The notes beneath the pieces were generated by a model. The model was not told where the DNA came from, ran no database searches, and saw only the letters and a program-made list of their open reading frames with translations. A program made the translations under genes and the position numbers. A stretch of 64,000 nt of DNA. It comes from JBBQXK01 sp052387255. GTDB taxonomy: Bacteria; Pseudomonadota; Alphaproteobacteria; Rhodobacterales; Rhodobacteraceae. Every line of letters starts with the position of its first letter. Position 1 is the stretch's first letter. This document shows, in pieces, positions 17,596 through 27,891 of this stretch. The stretch is taken from assembly GCA_052387255.1 (NCBI GenBank), contig JBQTJI010000012.1, positions 13,117 through 77,116 on the forward strand, given 5' to 3'.

Positions 17596-18438
17596 CTAAT
17601 CAACAAAATTGGCATACTCAAGTGGGCATGATGGCCCGCTCCAGTCGTAAGATGAAAACAGACCTCTGAGGCATTCCTCTAAATGCAAAAGAGACTGCGG
17701 ATTCAACTCCAGCGACCCAACGCTTCCATCAGCGATGGTTACGATGTACTTTGTTTCATCTAAACCACGATCATATGCATCTGTTTCAAATCTATTTCTC
17801 AGACGACTTGCCTGATAGTCAATCGGGGAGCGGCCATTTTTTGGGCCTAGCTGCTGCGCCCTGCTTTCGCGATGACTGATTGAATCACGCATGTGATGAA
17901 CATTGCCGAACTGATCATCAAACAGTCTGAAGACGGTCGCAAGCTTTGTGTTGGCTGGATCAATAGCCATGAGTTCTTTCAAGCTCTTTCCGAACTGGCT
18001 GAAGGAAAGCACGCAAGATTCGGCCAACCGAAGCATCGCCCGCTGAAAAAGATCTCGCGATTGATGAACCCTTCCAGTGTCAATTCCAAATTTGATCGCC
18101 GACCGTCCTTCGGCTTCTTTATCTTTCCAAAACGGCGGCAAACTGCTCTTGATCGCTGCCCACTTCTTGTCGTATTCGCTTACTTGTATTTCTTGATTCA
18201 CAATTGCTAGCCGCAACATCCCCGACCAAAGAGAGTTGTATACTGCGCAAGCGTCCAAGAACGATGACTCTATGTCGTGAACCAGTTCGGAGATTTCAAG
18301 CACCTTTGCATTGGAAGGCAAGTCAAGGCATAACCCCGGTCGCAAGGTATCAAAATAAATACCTCTGGCAAGCGACTGTAATGCTTCCCCTTTCGGAGGC
18401 AAAAATACCAAACGCGCTCGTGAGATTGGTTTAGCCAT
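17596..18438 (-). CDS. Hypothetical protein, AT-rich, possible HEPN-like
   Basis: A 280-residue soluble protein with no recognised family. Its G+C content and codon use are visibly lower than those of neighbours on both sides (frequent AAT, AAA, ATA, TTT), which suggests transfer. It is mainly helical. Near residue 200 the segment HHMRDSISHRES contains R-x4-H, the pattern of HEPN ribonucleases; this is weak evidence alone. The start at 18438 (MAKPISRARL) is preferred; an open frame extends 15 codons further. It sits 81 bp downstream of a RelE/ParE-type toxin gene on the same strand, so a defence or stress-island role is possible. Confidence 0.6.
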   Translation of the reverse strand: MAKPISRARLVFLPPKGEALQSLARGIYFDTLRPGLCLDLPSNAKVLEISELVHDIESSFLDACAVYNSLWSGMLRLAIVNQEIQVSEYDKKWAAIKSSLPPFWKDKEAEGRSAIKFGIDTGRVHQSRDLFQRAMLRLAESCVLSFSQFGKSLKELMAIDPANTKLATVFRLFDDQFGNVHHMRDSISHRESRAQQLGPKNGRSPIDYQASRLRNRFETDAYDRGLDETKYIVTIADGSVGSLELNPQSLLHLEECLRGLFSSYDWSGPSCPLEYANFVD

Positions 18439-18518
18439 TCGTCTTCGTAGCCAACATGATCGCCTCCTGTGAAACCTCGACATTCCCGAATTGGCGCATC
18501 CGATTCCCTACCATGACG

Positions 18519-18812
18519 CTATCCTCGGTCCTCACGCTCATGAAACACCCGTGCCACTAGCACTTTCTGCTCTCGCACCTCATAAAGACAAACGTAGCTG
18601 CCTTTGCCGAATCGCACAACCATGGCGCGCAACGCGGTTTCAGGAACGGGACGACCGATCAGCGGCATTGTGGACAAGCGCATCACAGCAACCTTGATAG
18701 CCGCCAGCATGCGGTTGGCAGCAATTGGGTTCTTGTCCCGCAAAAAGCAGTCCAGGCGGTCAAGGTCGGCCAGCGCGCTGGAGATTAGCGCAACTTCGTA
18801 GGAGGCGGGCAT
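18519..18812 (-). CDS. RelE/ParE-superfamily toxin
   Basis: A 97-residue protein with the compact ParE/RelE fold signature: MPASYEVALISSALADLDRL, helix RDKNPIAANRMLAAIK, then LSTMPLIGRPVPETALRAMV and the closing strands YVCLYEVREQKVLVARVFHERED. The P-x-x-G-R-P-x-P loop is typical. It would inhibit gyrase or cleave mRNA. The ATG at 18812 lies inside a small upstream gene (18785-18964), the usual antitoxin-first layout. Codon use is near that of the host. Confidence 0.85.
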   Translation of the reverse strand: MPASYEVALISSALADLDRLDCFLRDKNPIAANRMLAAIKVAVMRLSTMPLIGRPVPETALRAMVVRFGKGSYVCLYEVREQKVLVARVFHEREDRG

Positions 18813-18964
18813 GGGGCGGCTGGGTCTGTCGTCCTTGCATCCACCCATTGGCAGAATGCTTCCAGCGTGTGCCCGAGGCCGTCACGATCAAATTCAGCCA
18901 AACGCGCGAGCGCGATCTTGATCTCGGCGTCAGGAATGATCGGATCAGGTGCGATATGGTTCAT
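18785..18964 (-). CDS. Small protein upstream of toxin, candidate antitoxin
   Basis: A 59-codon frame starting MNHIAPDPIIPDAEIKIALA, followed by a helical stretch (RLAEFDRDGLGHTLEAFC) and a Pro-rich tail PCPPPTKLR. It overlaps the toxin start by 28 bases. Position and overlap fit an antitoxin, but neither a ribbon-helix-helix nor an HTH motif is obvious, and no strong ribosome site precedes the ATG. Identity is inferred from context. Confidence 0.5.
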   Translation of the reverse strand: MNHIAPDPIIPDAEIKIALARLAEFDRDGLGHTLEAFCQWVDARTTDPAAPCPPPTKLR

Positions 18965-19008
18965 GATGAGGAGGGTAGAGCACGAGGTCCTGAAAGTCCA
19001 TCTTCAAC

Positions 19009-19800
19009 TCACCCTTCTCCTCCCCTCAACACCGGAAACCAGTCCTCCCGCAACCGCTCCCCCGCCTTCATCCCGTGCCCCGGATAGGGCGGTGATGTCC
19101 GCCCCGGACGGTCCACCACCCGCACGTCCTCGCCCACCAGACGCAGCGAGAACGCCCGCCGCCGCGTCGCCGCCGTGTTCCCCCTTGCCCCGTGCAGGGT
19201 GCGGAAGTGGAAGGCGACGGCGTCGCCCGGTTCCATCTCCCATTCCAGCACGCGCATCCCCTCGGCGTCGGGGTCGGGGACGGGCATGTAGCGGTCGGGG
19301 TCGGGGTAGAAGGCGGTCTCGGCCAGCCAGCGGGTGGGCAGCACCTCGCGCGGCCAGAGATGCGACCCGGCGACACAGCGCAAGCTGGCCTCGCGCACCG
19401 GATCGACGGGGGACCAGAAGCTGACGGTCTGGCGGCCTTCGACAAAGTAATAGGGGCCGTCCTGGTGCCAGGGGGTGGGTTTCGCCGTGCCGGGTTCCTT
19501 GACCAGCACATGGTCGTGGAACATCTGCACCCGCGCCGACCCCATCAGCCGCCCCGCCACCTCTGCCACCGCACTCTCGCGGATGACCCGCGCGAACTCG
19601 GGGATCCGCTCCCAGTTGCAGTAGTCGTCGAAGAACCGCCCCGCCTCGCCGGGTTTGAGGTTTTCCGACGCATAGGGGCCAGGTTCGGCCATGTTCCGCG
19701 CGATGCCGGCGGCGATCACGTCGACCCAAGTTCGCCACAGCCCGCGCACCAGCACCGCTCCGTCTCGGGCATAGGCCGCCACATCCTCGTCACTGACCAT
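19009..19800 (-). CDS. Phytanoyl-CoA dioxygenase (PhyH)-family protein
   Basis: A 263-residue Fe(II)/2-oxoglutarate oxygenase. The double-stranded beta-helix ligands are visible: HQDGPYY (His and Asp of the HxD motif) and, after GDAVAFHFRTLHGARGN, the distal His with a nearby Arg for 2-oxoglutarate. The family hydroxylates acyl-CoAs, ectoine, mitomycin-type and other small molecules, so the substrate is open. GGAGGTG before the ATG at 19800 is a near-perfect ribosome site. It is divergent from a cytochrome c gene. Confidence 0.88.
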   Translation of the reverse strand: MVSDEDVAAYARDGAVLVRGLWRTWVDVIAAGIARNMAEPGPYASENLKPGEAGRFFDDYCNWERIPEFARVIRESAVAEVAGRLMGSARVQMFHDHVLVKEPGTAKPTPWHQDGPYYFVEGRQTVSFWSPVDPVREASLRCVAGSHLWPREVLPTRWLAETAFYPDPDRYMPVPDPDAEGMRVLEWEMEPGDAVAFHFRTLHGARGNTAATRRRAFSLRLVGEDVRVVDRPGRTSPPYPGHGMKAGERLREDWFPVLRGGEG

Positions 19801-19943
19801 GGGACACCTCCGGCCCATACCCTGCCCCGGCGGCAGACCCTTGCCAAGTCCCGGCACCTTTCCGCCCCCCACACGGGCGGTTGTCTTGCAAGGGTCATGC
19901 CCGCGTCCCAGACTGGCCCGCACAACCGCAAGGAGGCGAACCC

Positions 19944-20831
19944 ATGCGCATCGGCCGGATCATCCTGGGGCTTTTGGTCATCGGCGGCGTGGTCGCCTGG
20001 TACGTGACGGCACCCGCGCCACTGTCCGACCGTGACGTCGCGGGCGTCACCGGCGACGGGGCGCGGGGGGCGCTGGTCTTTGCCGCCGCAGGCTGCGCGT
20101 CCTGCCACATGGCCGACAAGGCGGAGGGCGAGGCGCAGCTGGTGCTGTCGGGCGGTCAGCGGTTCGCCACCGCCTTCGGCACCTTCGTCGCCCCCAACAT
20201 CTCGACCGATCCGACGCATGGCATCGGCGGCTGGACGCTGGCCGCCTTCGCATCCGCCGTGCAGCGCGGGGTTTCGCCAGAGGGCCAGCACCTGTACCCG
20301 GCCTTTCCTTACACCGCCTATGCCAAGGCCACGTTGCAGGATGTGGCCGACCTCAAGGCCTACATGGACACGTTGCCCGCCTCGCCCGAACCGTCGAAAC
20401 CGCATGAGCTGGGGTTCCCCTTCAACATCCGCGCCACGCTGGGGGGGTGGAAGTTCCTGTTCGCGCAGGGCGGATGGGCGGTGCCGGGCAACCTGACACC
20501 CACCGAGGCGCGCGGGCGCTACATCGCCGAGGCGCTTGGCCATTGCGGCGAATGCCACACGCCGCGCAACGGGCTGGGGGGGCTGGACACCGCGCGGTGG
20601 CTGGGGGGGGCACCCAATCCGTCGGGACAGGGGACGATCCCGAACATCACGTCGGGCAAGCTCGACTGGTCCGAGGCGGAGATCCTCGAGTACCTGACCA
20701 CCGGCTTCACCCCCGACTACGACTCGGCGGGGGGGCACATGGCGCTGGTGGTCGAGAACATGGCCCGGCTGCCCGCCAGCGACCGCCAGGCAGTCGCGGC
20801 CTATCTGAAACGGGTGCCCGCAGTGCCGTAG
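19944..20831 (+). CDS. Dihaem c-type cytochrome
   Basis: A 295-residue exported electron carrier. A membrane helix at residues 5-21 (IILGLLVIGGVVAWYVT) acts as signal or anchor. Two haem-attachment sites are seen: CASCH (Cys51, Cys54, His55) and CGECH (Cys201, Cys204, His205), each in its own cytochrome c domain. NISTDPTHGIGGWT and NITSGKLDWSEAEI are repeats of the same segment in the two halves. Proteins of this class accept electrons from periplasmic dehydrogenases. The AAGGAGG ribosome site is excellent. The stop codon lies at the edge of an extragenic palindrome. Confidence 0.9.
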   Translation: MRIGRIILGLLVIGGVVAWYVTAPAPLSDRDVAGVTGDGARGALVFAAAGCASCHMADKAEGEAQLVLSGGQRFATAFGTFVAPNISTDPTHGIGGWTLAAFASAVQRGVSPEGQHLYPAFPYTAYAKATLQDVADLKAYMDTLPASPEPSKPHELGFPFNIRATLGGWKFLFAQGGWAVPGNLTPTEARGRYIAEALGHCGECHTPRNGLGGLDTARWLGGAPNPSGQGTIPNITSGKLDWSEAEILEYLTTGFTPDYDSAGGHMALVVENMARLPASDRQAVAAYLKRVPAVP

Positions 20832-20991
20832 GGTGCGAAATCTGCCCACGGTTGCGTAGTGGCTTGCAGATTGCCCACCCTTGTCTCTTGTCGTTATGTC
20901 AGGATGATGGTGGCAGACGAGACCCCGGCGCACCCTTGGGACCTTGATCCCGCAGCGTAGCTTGGGGCTCGTCTGCTGACTGACCACCAAC
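20828..20991. repeat. Extragenic palindromes between cytochrome c and gph
   Basis: The first part (20828-20880) begins GTAGGGTGCGAAATCTGCCC and ends TTGCAGATTGCCCACCC. A second, imperfect dyad follows at about 20908-20988, with arms GGTGGCAGACGAGACCCC and GGGGCTCGTCTGC...ACCACC. Both genes converge here, so bidirectional termination is the simplest role. Confidence 0.6.
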
Positions 20992-21651
20992 CTACCGCAC
21001 AAGACGTTCCGCCATCTCCGGCAAATCTGCAAACCGGTGCAGCAGCGCCTCGGGCGCGAACCGCGCCACCCCTGCGCCTTCGGGGCCGAAGGTGACCAGC
21101 GCCACCGGCACGCCCGCCGCAAGGCCGGTGTCGCGGTCGGTTGCCGTGTCGCCCACCAGCATCGACCGCGCAACCGTGCCCCCCGCCCGGTCCACCGCCA
21201 GCCGATAAGGTGCTGCGTCGGGCTTGCGAACCGGCAACGTGTCGGCACCCACCAGCGACCCGAACAGGCCGCGCACGCCCAGCCGCACCATCAGCGTCTC
21301 GGCCAGCCCCTCGGGCTTGTTGGTGCAGATGGCGGTGGCAAAGCCGATCGACAGCAGCGCCTGCACTGCCTCGGCAGCACCCGGATACAGCCGCGTCTCG
21401 CGGTCGATCCCTTGCGCATAAGCCTCCAGCAGCACGGGGAACTGCGCGTCCACCATGTCGTCGGTGCCGCCCACCCGCGCAAATCCCAGGCGCAGCATCG
21501 CCCGCCCGCCGTGGAACGCGGTCAGCGCGTCGGCCCTTGCATCAAGCGGCGACCCCAGACCAAGCCCCTGGAAACACGCATTCGCGGCCGCGATCAGGTC
21601 CGCGGAGGTATCGGCCAGCGTGCCGTCCAGATCGAACACGACCGTGCGCAT
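20992..21651 (-). CDS. gph: HAD-family phosphoglycolate phosphatase
   Basis: A 219-residue HAD hydrolase. Motif I is VFDLDGTLADTSAD with the nucleophile Asp, motif II is ICTNKPEG, the motif III lysine is VRKPDAAPY, and motif IV is VGDTATDRDTGLAAG. The helical cap lies between motifs I and II. It removes phosphate from 2-phosphoglycolate, the salvage step after DNA repair or Rubisco oxygenation. The ATG at 21651 follows AGGGGG. It is divergent from glmU with a 96 bp shared upstream region. Confidence 0.9.
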   Translation of the reverse strand: MRTVVFDLDGTLADTSADLIAAANACFQGLGLGSPLDARADALTAFHGGRAMLRLGFARVGGTDDMVDAQFPVLLEAYAQGIDRETRLYPGAAEAVQALLSIGFATAICTNKPEGLAETLMVRLGVRGLFGSLVGADTLPVRKPDAAPYRLAVDRAGGTVARSMLVGDTATDRDTGLAAGVPVALVTFGPEGAGVARFAPEALLHRFADLPEMAERLVR

Positions 21652-21708
21652 CAGGGCCCCCTGCAACATCGCGTGAAGGACGGCGTGCTTGCGGCCCCTG
21701 CGCGCCCG

Positions 21709-21714
21709 TATAAA
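21709..21714 (+). promoter_or_regulatory. Possible -10 element of glmU promoter
   Basis: TATAAA stands out in GC-rich DNA 34 bp before the glmU ATG. The hexamer TGCTTG 17 bases upstream is a weak -35. This is inferred from sequence only. Confidence 0.35.
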
Positions 21715-21747
21715 AGGGGCCAGCCCTGACGGAAAGACCCTGCACCC

Positions 21748-23106
21748 ATGTCCCCTGCCCCGGTTTCGCTGATCATCCTGGCCGCAGGCCAGGGCACGCG
21801 GATGAACTCGGACCTGCCGAAGGTGCTGCATCCGCTGGCCGGCGTGCCGCTGGTGCATCACGCGATGCAGGCGGGCCGTGGGCTGGAGCCTGCGCGCACC
21901 GTCGTGGTCATCGGCCCGGACGCGCCGGGCGTGGCCAAAGCCGTCCGGGCCTTTGACGAGGACGCGCAGGCGGTCGTGCAGGCCGAACGCCTGGGCACCG
22001 CCCATGCCGTGCTGCAGGCCCGGCCCGCACTGGACGGGGCGAGTGGCGTGGCGGTCGTGCTGTACGGCGACACGCCCTTTGTCCGCACCGGAACGCTGGA
22101 GACGATGCTGGCGGCGCTGGCGCGCCATGCCGTCGTCGTGCTGGGGTTCGATGCCGAGGCGCCCGGGCGCTATGGCCGGCTGGTGGTTGAGGGTGACGAG
22201 CTTATCCGCATCGTCGAGGCCAGGGACGCGACCCCGGCAGAGCGGGCGATCACCCTGTGCAACTCGGGCGTCGTGGCCTGCGACGCGGCGCTGCTGATGG
22301 ACCTGTGCGGACAGGTGGGCAACGCCAATGCCGCCGGTGAATACTACCTGACCGACATCCCCGCCCTGGCCCGCGCGCGCGGCCTGTCGGCGGGCGTCGT
22401 GCGCTGCCCCGAGGCGGAGACGCTGGGCATCAACACGCGCGCCGAACTCAGCCTTGCCGAGGCAGAGTTCCAGGCCCGCGCGCGTGTCCAGGCGCTGGAC
22501 GATGGCGTCACCCTGACCGCGCCCGAAACCGTGTACTTCGCGCTGGATACCGTCATCGGGCGCGACGCGGTGATCGGCCCCTGCGTCATCTTCGGCCCCG
22601 GCGTGACCATCGAGAGCGGGGCCGAGGTGCGCGGGTTCTGCCATCTGGAAGGCTGCCATATCAGCCGGGGTGCTGTCGTCGGCCCCTTCGCCCGCCTGCG
22701 CCCCGGCGCGGAACTGGCCGAGGATGTGCATGTCGGCAACTTCGTCGAGATCAAGAATGCCGTTCTGGACCAGGGGGTCAAGGTCGGCCACCTGACCTAT
22801 CTGGGCGATGCCACGGTGGGCGAGCATACCAACATCGGGGCAGGCACGGTGACCTGCAACTACGATGGCGTGATGAAGCACCGCACGGTGATCGGCCGGA
22901 ACGCCTTCATCGGATCGGACACGATGCTGGTGGCGCCGGTCACGGTGGGCGACGGGGCGATGACCGCGTCGGGGTCGGTCGTGACGATGGACGTGCCCGC
23001 CGATGCGCTGGCGGTGGGGCGGGCGGTGCAGGTGAACAAGCCGGGGTTCGTGCGGCGGTTCATGGACCGCCTGCGGACGCAGAAGAACGCGGGGAAGGGC
23101 CAGTAG
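21748..23106 (+). CDS. glmU: Bifunctional UDP-GlcNAc pyrophosphorylase / GlcN-1-P acetyltransferase
   Basis: A 452-residue GlmU that makes UDP-GlcNAc for peptidoglycan and LPS. The N-terminal uridylyltransferase domain has LAAGQGTRMNSDLPKVLHP and VVLYGDTPF. The C-terminal left-handed beta-helix begins near residue 250 with many hexapeptides (VIGRDAVIGP, THIGAGTVTCNYDG equivalents) and ends in a positively charged tail. Length is normal. The glmS ATG follows the stop directly, so the two enzymes of the pathway are made from one transcript. Confidence 0.96.
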   Translation: MSPAPVSLIILAAGQGTRMNSDLPKVLHPLAGVPLVHHAMQAGRGLEPARTVVVIGPDAPGVAKAVRAFDEDAQAVVQAERLGTAHAVLQARPALDGASGVAVVLYGDTPFVRTGTLETMLAALARHAVVVLGFDAEAPGRYGRLVVEGDELIRIVEARDATPAERAITLCNSGVVACDAALLMDLCGQVGNANAAGEYYLTDIPALARARGLSAGVVRCPEAETLGINTRAELSLAEAEFQARARVQALDDGVTLTAPETVYFALDTVIGRDAVIGPCVIFGPGVTIESGAEVRGFCHLEGCHISRGAVVGPFARLRPGAELAEDVHVGNFVEIKNAVLDQGVKVGHLTYLGDATVGEHTNIGAGTVTCNYDGVMKHRTVIGRNAFIGSDTMLVAPVTVGDGAMTASGSVVTMDVPADALAVGRAVQVNKPGFVRRFMDRLRTQKNAGKGQ

Positions 23107-24926
<1,820 letters not shown>

Positions 24927-24930
<4 letters not shown>

Positions 24931-25478
24931 TGGCCAAGCAATTCGACCGCCTGTCCCTGTCGCACCGCCAGTTCATCGCCGAACAGCACCTGTTCTTCGT
25001 GGCCACAGCCGCGCCCGAGGGCCGCGTGAACACCTCGCCCAAGGGCACCGACAGCCTGCGCGTGCTGGGCCCGAACCGGATCGTCTGGCGCAATTCGACC
25101 GGATCGGGGAACGAGACCGCCGGGCACCTGCGGCTGGCCTCCCGGATGACGCTGATGTGGTGTTCCTTCGACGCCTCGCCGATGATCCTGCGCTGCTATG
25201 GCAGGGCGACCGCGATCCACATGGGCGATGACGGCTGGGCCGAGGGCAACACCGCCTTCCCGCCCGACCCGGCCGCGCGGCAGCTGTTCGACCTGGCCAT
25301 CGACCTGGTCCAGACCTCCTGCGGCTTTGGCGTGCCGCGCATGGAATATCAGGGCGAACGCCCCGATGCAGATGCCTGGGCGGCGGAAAAGGGGCCGGAC
25401 GGCATCCGCGCCTACTGGGACGACAAGAACCGCAGCACGCTCGACGGCTATCCGACGGGGATCGAGGGCAACCTGTGA
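24927..25478 (+). CDS. Pyridoxamine 5'-phosphate oxidase-family (PNPOx-fold) protein
   Basis: A 183-residue split-barrel flavin-binding protein. LSHRQFIAEQHLFFVATAAP opens the fold, followed by VNTSPKGTDSLRVLGPNRI and a GSGNETAGHLR loop. The C-terminal part YWDDKNRSTLDGYPTG resembles the pyridoxamine-oxidase-like group rather than true PdxH. Cofactor and substrate are unknown; FMN, F420 or haem have all been seen in this fold. The ATG overlaps the glmS stop (ATGA) and the stop overlaps the next start (GTGA), so it belongs to the glm transcript. Confidence 0.82.
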
Positions 25479-26155
25479 CCGAGGCGGCGCTGACCGGCCT
25501 GCGCGCCCTGGGCGATCCCGCCCGCGCTGCCGCAATGGCCGCCTATCACAAGGTTCCGCGGGTCTATCTGGGCGTGCCCGTGCCACAGGTCAGCGATCTG
25601 GCCGATGGCTGGCGCGCCGCGCTGTTGCTGGACGACCGGCTGGCCCTGGCGCGCGACCTGTGGGCAACCGACATCCACGAGGCGCGGGTGGCGGCGGCGA
25701 AACTGCTGGAACAGGCGCGCATCCGGCCCGACGGCGCGGCCTGGGAGTTGATCATGTCGTGGGTCCCGACCTTCGACGCCTGGGCCCTGGCCGACCACGC
25801 CTCGGTCGCGGGGCAGAAGCGGCTGGTGGCCGACCCCTCGCGGATCGACACTGTGGAAGGATGGACCACCTCGCCGCATCTGTGGACGCGGCGTGCGGCG
25901 CTGGTGATGACCCTGCCCTGGACCAGGCAGAACAACCCCAAGCCCGCCGAACTGGCGGTGCGCGACCGGGTGCTGGGGTGGTGCGCGGACATGGCGGACG
26001 ACCGCGACTGGTTCATCCAGAAGGCCGTTGCCTGGTGGCTGCGCGACCTGTCCAAGCATGATCCGGCGCGGACCTTGGCGTTTCTGGCGGCCCATGGCAC
26101 CCGCCTCAAACCCTTCGCCCGGAAAGAGGCCGCGCGGCACCTGGCCTGTCCCTGA
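25475..26155 (+). CDS. DNA alkylation repair protein (AlkD-like)
   Basis: A 226-residue all-helical HEAT-like-repeat glycosylase. VPRVYLGVPVPQVSDLADGW at the start and the WELIMSWVPTFDAWALAD, LWTRRAALVMTLPW and DRDWFIQKAVAWWLRDLSKH segments are characteristic of AlkC/AlkD, which remove bulky cationic N3- and N7-alkyl purines. The tryptophans and aspartate that line the lesion site are present. It starts at GTG within a GTGA overlap, the fourth gene of the glmUS cluster. A G-rich terminator-like repeat follows. Confidence 0.87.
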   Translation: MTEAALTGLRALGDPARAAAMAAYHKVPRVYLGVPVPQVSDLADGWRAALLLDDRLALARDLWATDIHEARVAAAKLLEQARIRPDGAAWELIMSWVPTFDAWALADHASVAGQKRLVADPSRIDTVEGWTTSPHLWTRRAALVMTLPWTRQNNPKPAELAVRDRVLGWCADMADDRDWFIQKAVAWWLRDLSKHDPARTLAFLAAHGTRLKPFARKEAARHLACP

Positions 26156-26157
26156 CG

Positions 26158-26222
26158 CCCCTTTCCCCTTCTTCTGTCCAAAAATATCCCACGGGGGGTC
26201 CGGGGGGTGTGAAACCCCCCGG
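26158..26222. repeat. Extragenic repeat with G/C-tract hairpin, copy 1
   Basis: A CCCCTTTCCCC tract, then TCTGTCC, AAATATCCCAC, GGGGGGTCCGGGGGG and TGTGAAACCCCCCGG. The last part folds into a G6/C6 hairpin with a seven-base loop. The same 65 bp arrangement occurs in inverted orientation at 59197-59264. It lies between convergent genes, which fits a terminator role. Confidence 0.7.
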
Positions 26223-26232
26223 TCCTGCCCCC

Positions 26233-26700
26233 TCAACGGGCAAAGATGGTGACCTCGGGCAGCGCCGTCAGCGGCAGGTTCAGCGCGCGGAAGGCGGGCA
26301 GCGACAGTTGCGCCGATCCGGTGCCCGGGATCAGGTCCACCGCGATGGACGCGCCCCCCGCCACCGCGACCCGACCCGCACCGGGGGCGGTGACCAGCGA
26401 CGAGCGCAGCCAGAACCCCGGTTCCGCCGGATTGCCCAGTGCCACCGCCGTGGTGCCCAGCGACCGCTCGCCTGCGGGCGCGGGGGGCGGGGCCAGGGCG
26501 GCGGCCTTGTCGGCCTCGGTCGTGGTGTCAAGGGCTGCCGCCGTGGTCGCCCCGGCGACGGGGACCGGGACCCCGGTCACGGGGCTGGCGGGTGGCGGGG
26601 CCGCCACGGTTTCGACAGGCGGGTCGCGACGCAGGCCCGCGAAGGGGCCATTGGCGCAGGCGGCCAGCAGCAGAAGCATCAGGGGGGCAAGGTGGCGCAT
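26233..26700 (-). CDS. Putative lipoprotein, function unknown
   Basis: A 155-residue secreted protein. MRHLAPLMLLLLAACANG is a lipoprotein signal with lipobox LAAC and lipidated Cys15. A Pro/Ala/Thr-rich low-complexity linker (about 25-75) leads to a compact C-terminal domain (SLGTTAVALGNPAEPGFWLR to PLTALPEVTIFAR). This small domain is common in Rhodobacterales lipoproteins and is sometimes mislabelled 'D-galactarate dehydratase'; I see no enzyme motif. The ATG at 26700 is set by the signal peptide. It is convergent with the AlkD gene and divergent from moaA. Confidence 0.75.
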   Translation of the reverse strand: MRHLAPLMLLLLAACANGPFAGLRRDPPVETVAAPPPASPVTGVPVPVAGATTAAALDTTTEADKAAALAPPPAPAGERSLGTTAVALGNPAEPGFWLRSSLVTAPGAGRVAVAGGASIAVDLIPGTGSAQLSLPAFRALNLPLTALPEVTIFAR

Positions 26701-26787
26701 GACCGCGACCTTAGTCCCCGGACCTGCGCCCTTCAACACCTGCCGTGACCCTTGCGCAAGGGACCGCCCGGACCTACCCTGTCGTCC

Positions 26788-27792
26788 ATGAACGCGCCCC
26801 TGATCGACCCCTTCGCCCGCGCCATCCGCTATCTGCGCGTCTCGGTCACCGACCGCTGCGATTTCCGCTGTGTCTACTGCATGTCGGAAAACATGACCTT
26901 CCTGCCCAAGGCCGACCTCCTCAGCCTTGAGGAACTGGACCGGCTGTGTTCCGCCTTCGTCCGCATGGGGGTGGAGAAACTGCGCATCACCGGGGGCGAG
27001 CCTCTGGTGCGCAAGGGGATCCTCGGGTTCTTCCGCGCCATGTCGCGGCATCTGGGCACCGGCGCGCTGCGCGAGCTGACGCTGACCACCAACGGATCGC
27101 AACTGCGCCGGTTCGCGCAGGAGCTCGCCGATTGCGGCATCCGCCGGATCAACGTGTCGCTCGACACACTGGATGACGCGAAATTTGCGCAAGTGACGCG
27201 GTGGGGCCGACTGCCGCAGGTGCTGGACGGCATCCAGGCCGCGCGCGAGGCCGGGATGCGCGTCAAGATCAATGCCGTGGCGCTCAAGGGCTTCAACGAC
27301 GACGAGGTGTTTTCGCTGGCCGCATGGTGCGCGGAACAGGGCCACGACCTGACCTGGATCGAGGTCATGCCGATGGGCGACATCGGCAACGAGAACCGGC
27401 TCGACCAGTTCTGGTCGCTGAAGGACCTGCGCGCTCGGCTGGAGACGCGGTTCACCGTGACCGACCTGGCCGAGCGTTCGGGCGGCCCGGCCCGCTATGT
27501 GCGGCTGGAACAGACGGGCCAGAAGATCGGCTTCATCACGCCGCTGTCGCACAATTTCTGCGAGTCGTGCAACCGCGTGCGGCTGACCTGCACGGGCGAA
27601 TTGTACATGTGCCTCGGGCAAGAAGACATGGCCGACCTGCGCGCCCCCCTGCGCAGCCATGCCGAGGATGCCCCGGTCGAGGCCGCGATCCGCGCCGCCA
27701 TCGCGCGCAAGCCCAGGGGCCACGATTTCGACTATTCCCGCCAGCACGTCGCGGGCAAGATGACCCGGCACATGAGCCATACGGGCGGCTGA
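26788..27792 (+). CDS. moaA: GTP 3',8-cyclase MoaA
   Basis: A 334-residue radical-SAM enzyme for the first step of molybdopterin synthesis. The N-terminal cluster motif CDFRCVYC has Cys24, Cys28 and Cys31. ITGGEPLVR binds SAM. The C-terminal cluster ligands are in FCESCNRVRLTCTGELYMC. The C-terminus ends HTGG, the double glycine needed for catalysis. The ATG at 26788 was chosen since MNAPLIDPF begins the conserved part; the longer start (26752) adds a non-conserved dozen codons. Confidence 0.96.
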   Translation: MNAPLIDPFARAIRYLRVSVTDRCDFRCVYCMSENMTFLPKADLLSLEELDRLCSAFVRMGVEKLRITGGEPLVRKGILGFFRAMSRHLGTGALRELTLTTNGSQLRRFAQELADCGIRRINVSLDTLDDAKFAQVTRWGRLPQVLDGIQAAREAGMRVKINAVALKGFNDDEVFSLAAWCAEQGHDLTWIEVMPMGDIGNENRLDQFWSLKDLRARLETRFTVTDLAERSGGPARYVRLEQTGQKIGFITPLSHNFCESCNRVRLTCTGELYMCLGQEDMADLRAPLRSHAEDAPVEAAIRAAIARKPRGHDFDYSRQHVAGKMTRHMSHTGG

Positions 27793-27891
27793 TTCCCTCT
27801 TGCCGGACCGCGCGGCAGGGACCACAATCGGACGGTCTGATGTCGCTGATAATCAAAGGGAATCGCGCAGTTCGCGCAAGGGGGATTGGTC

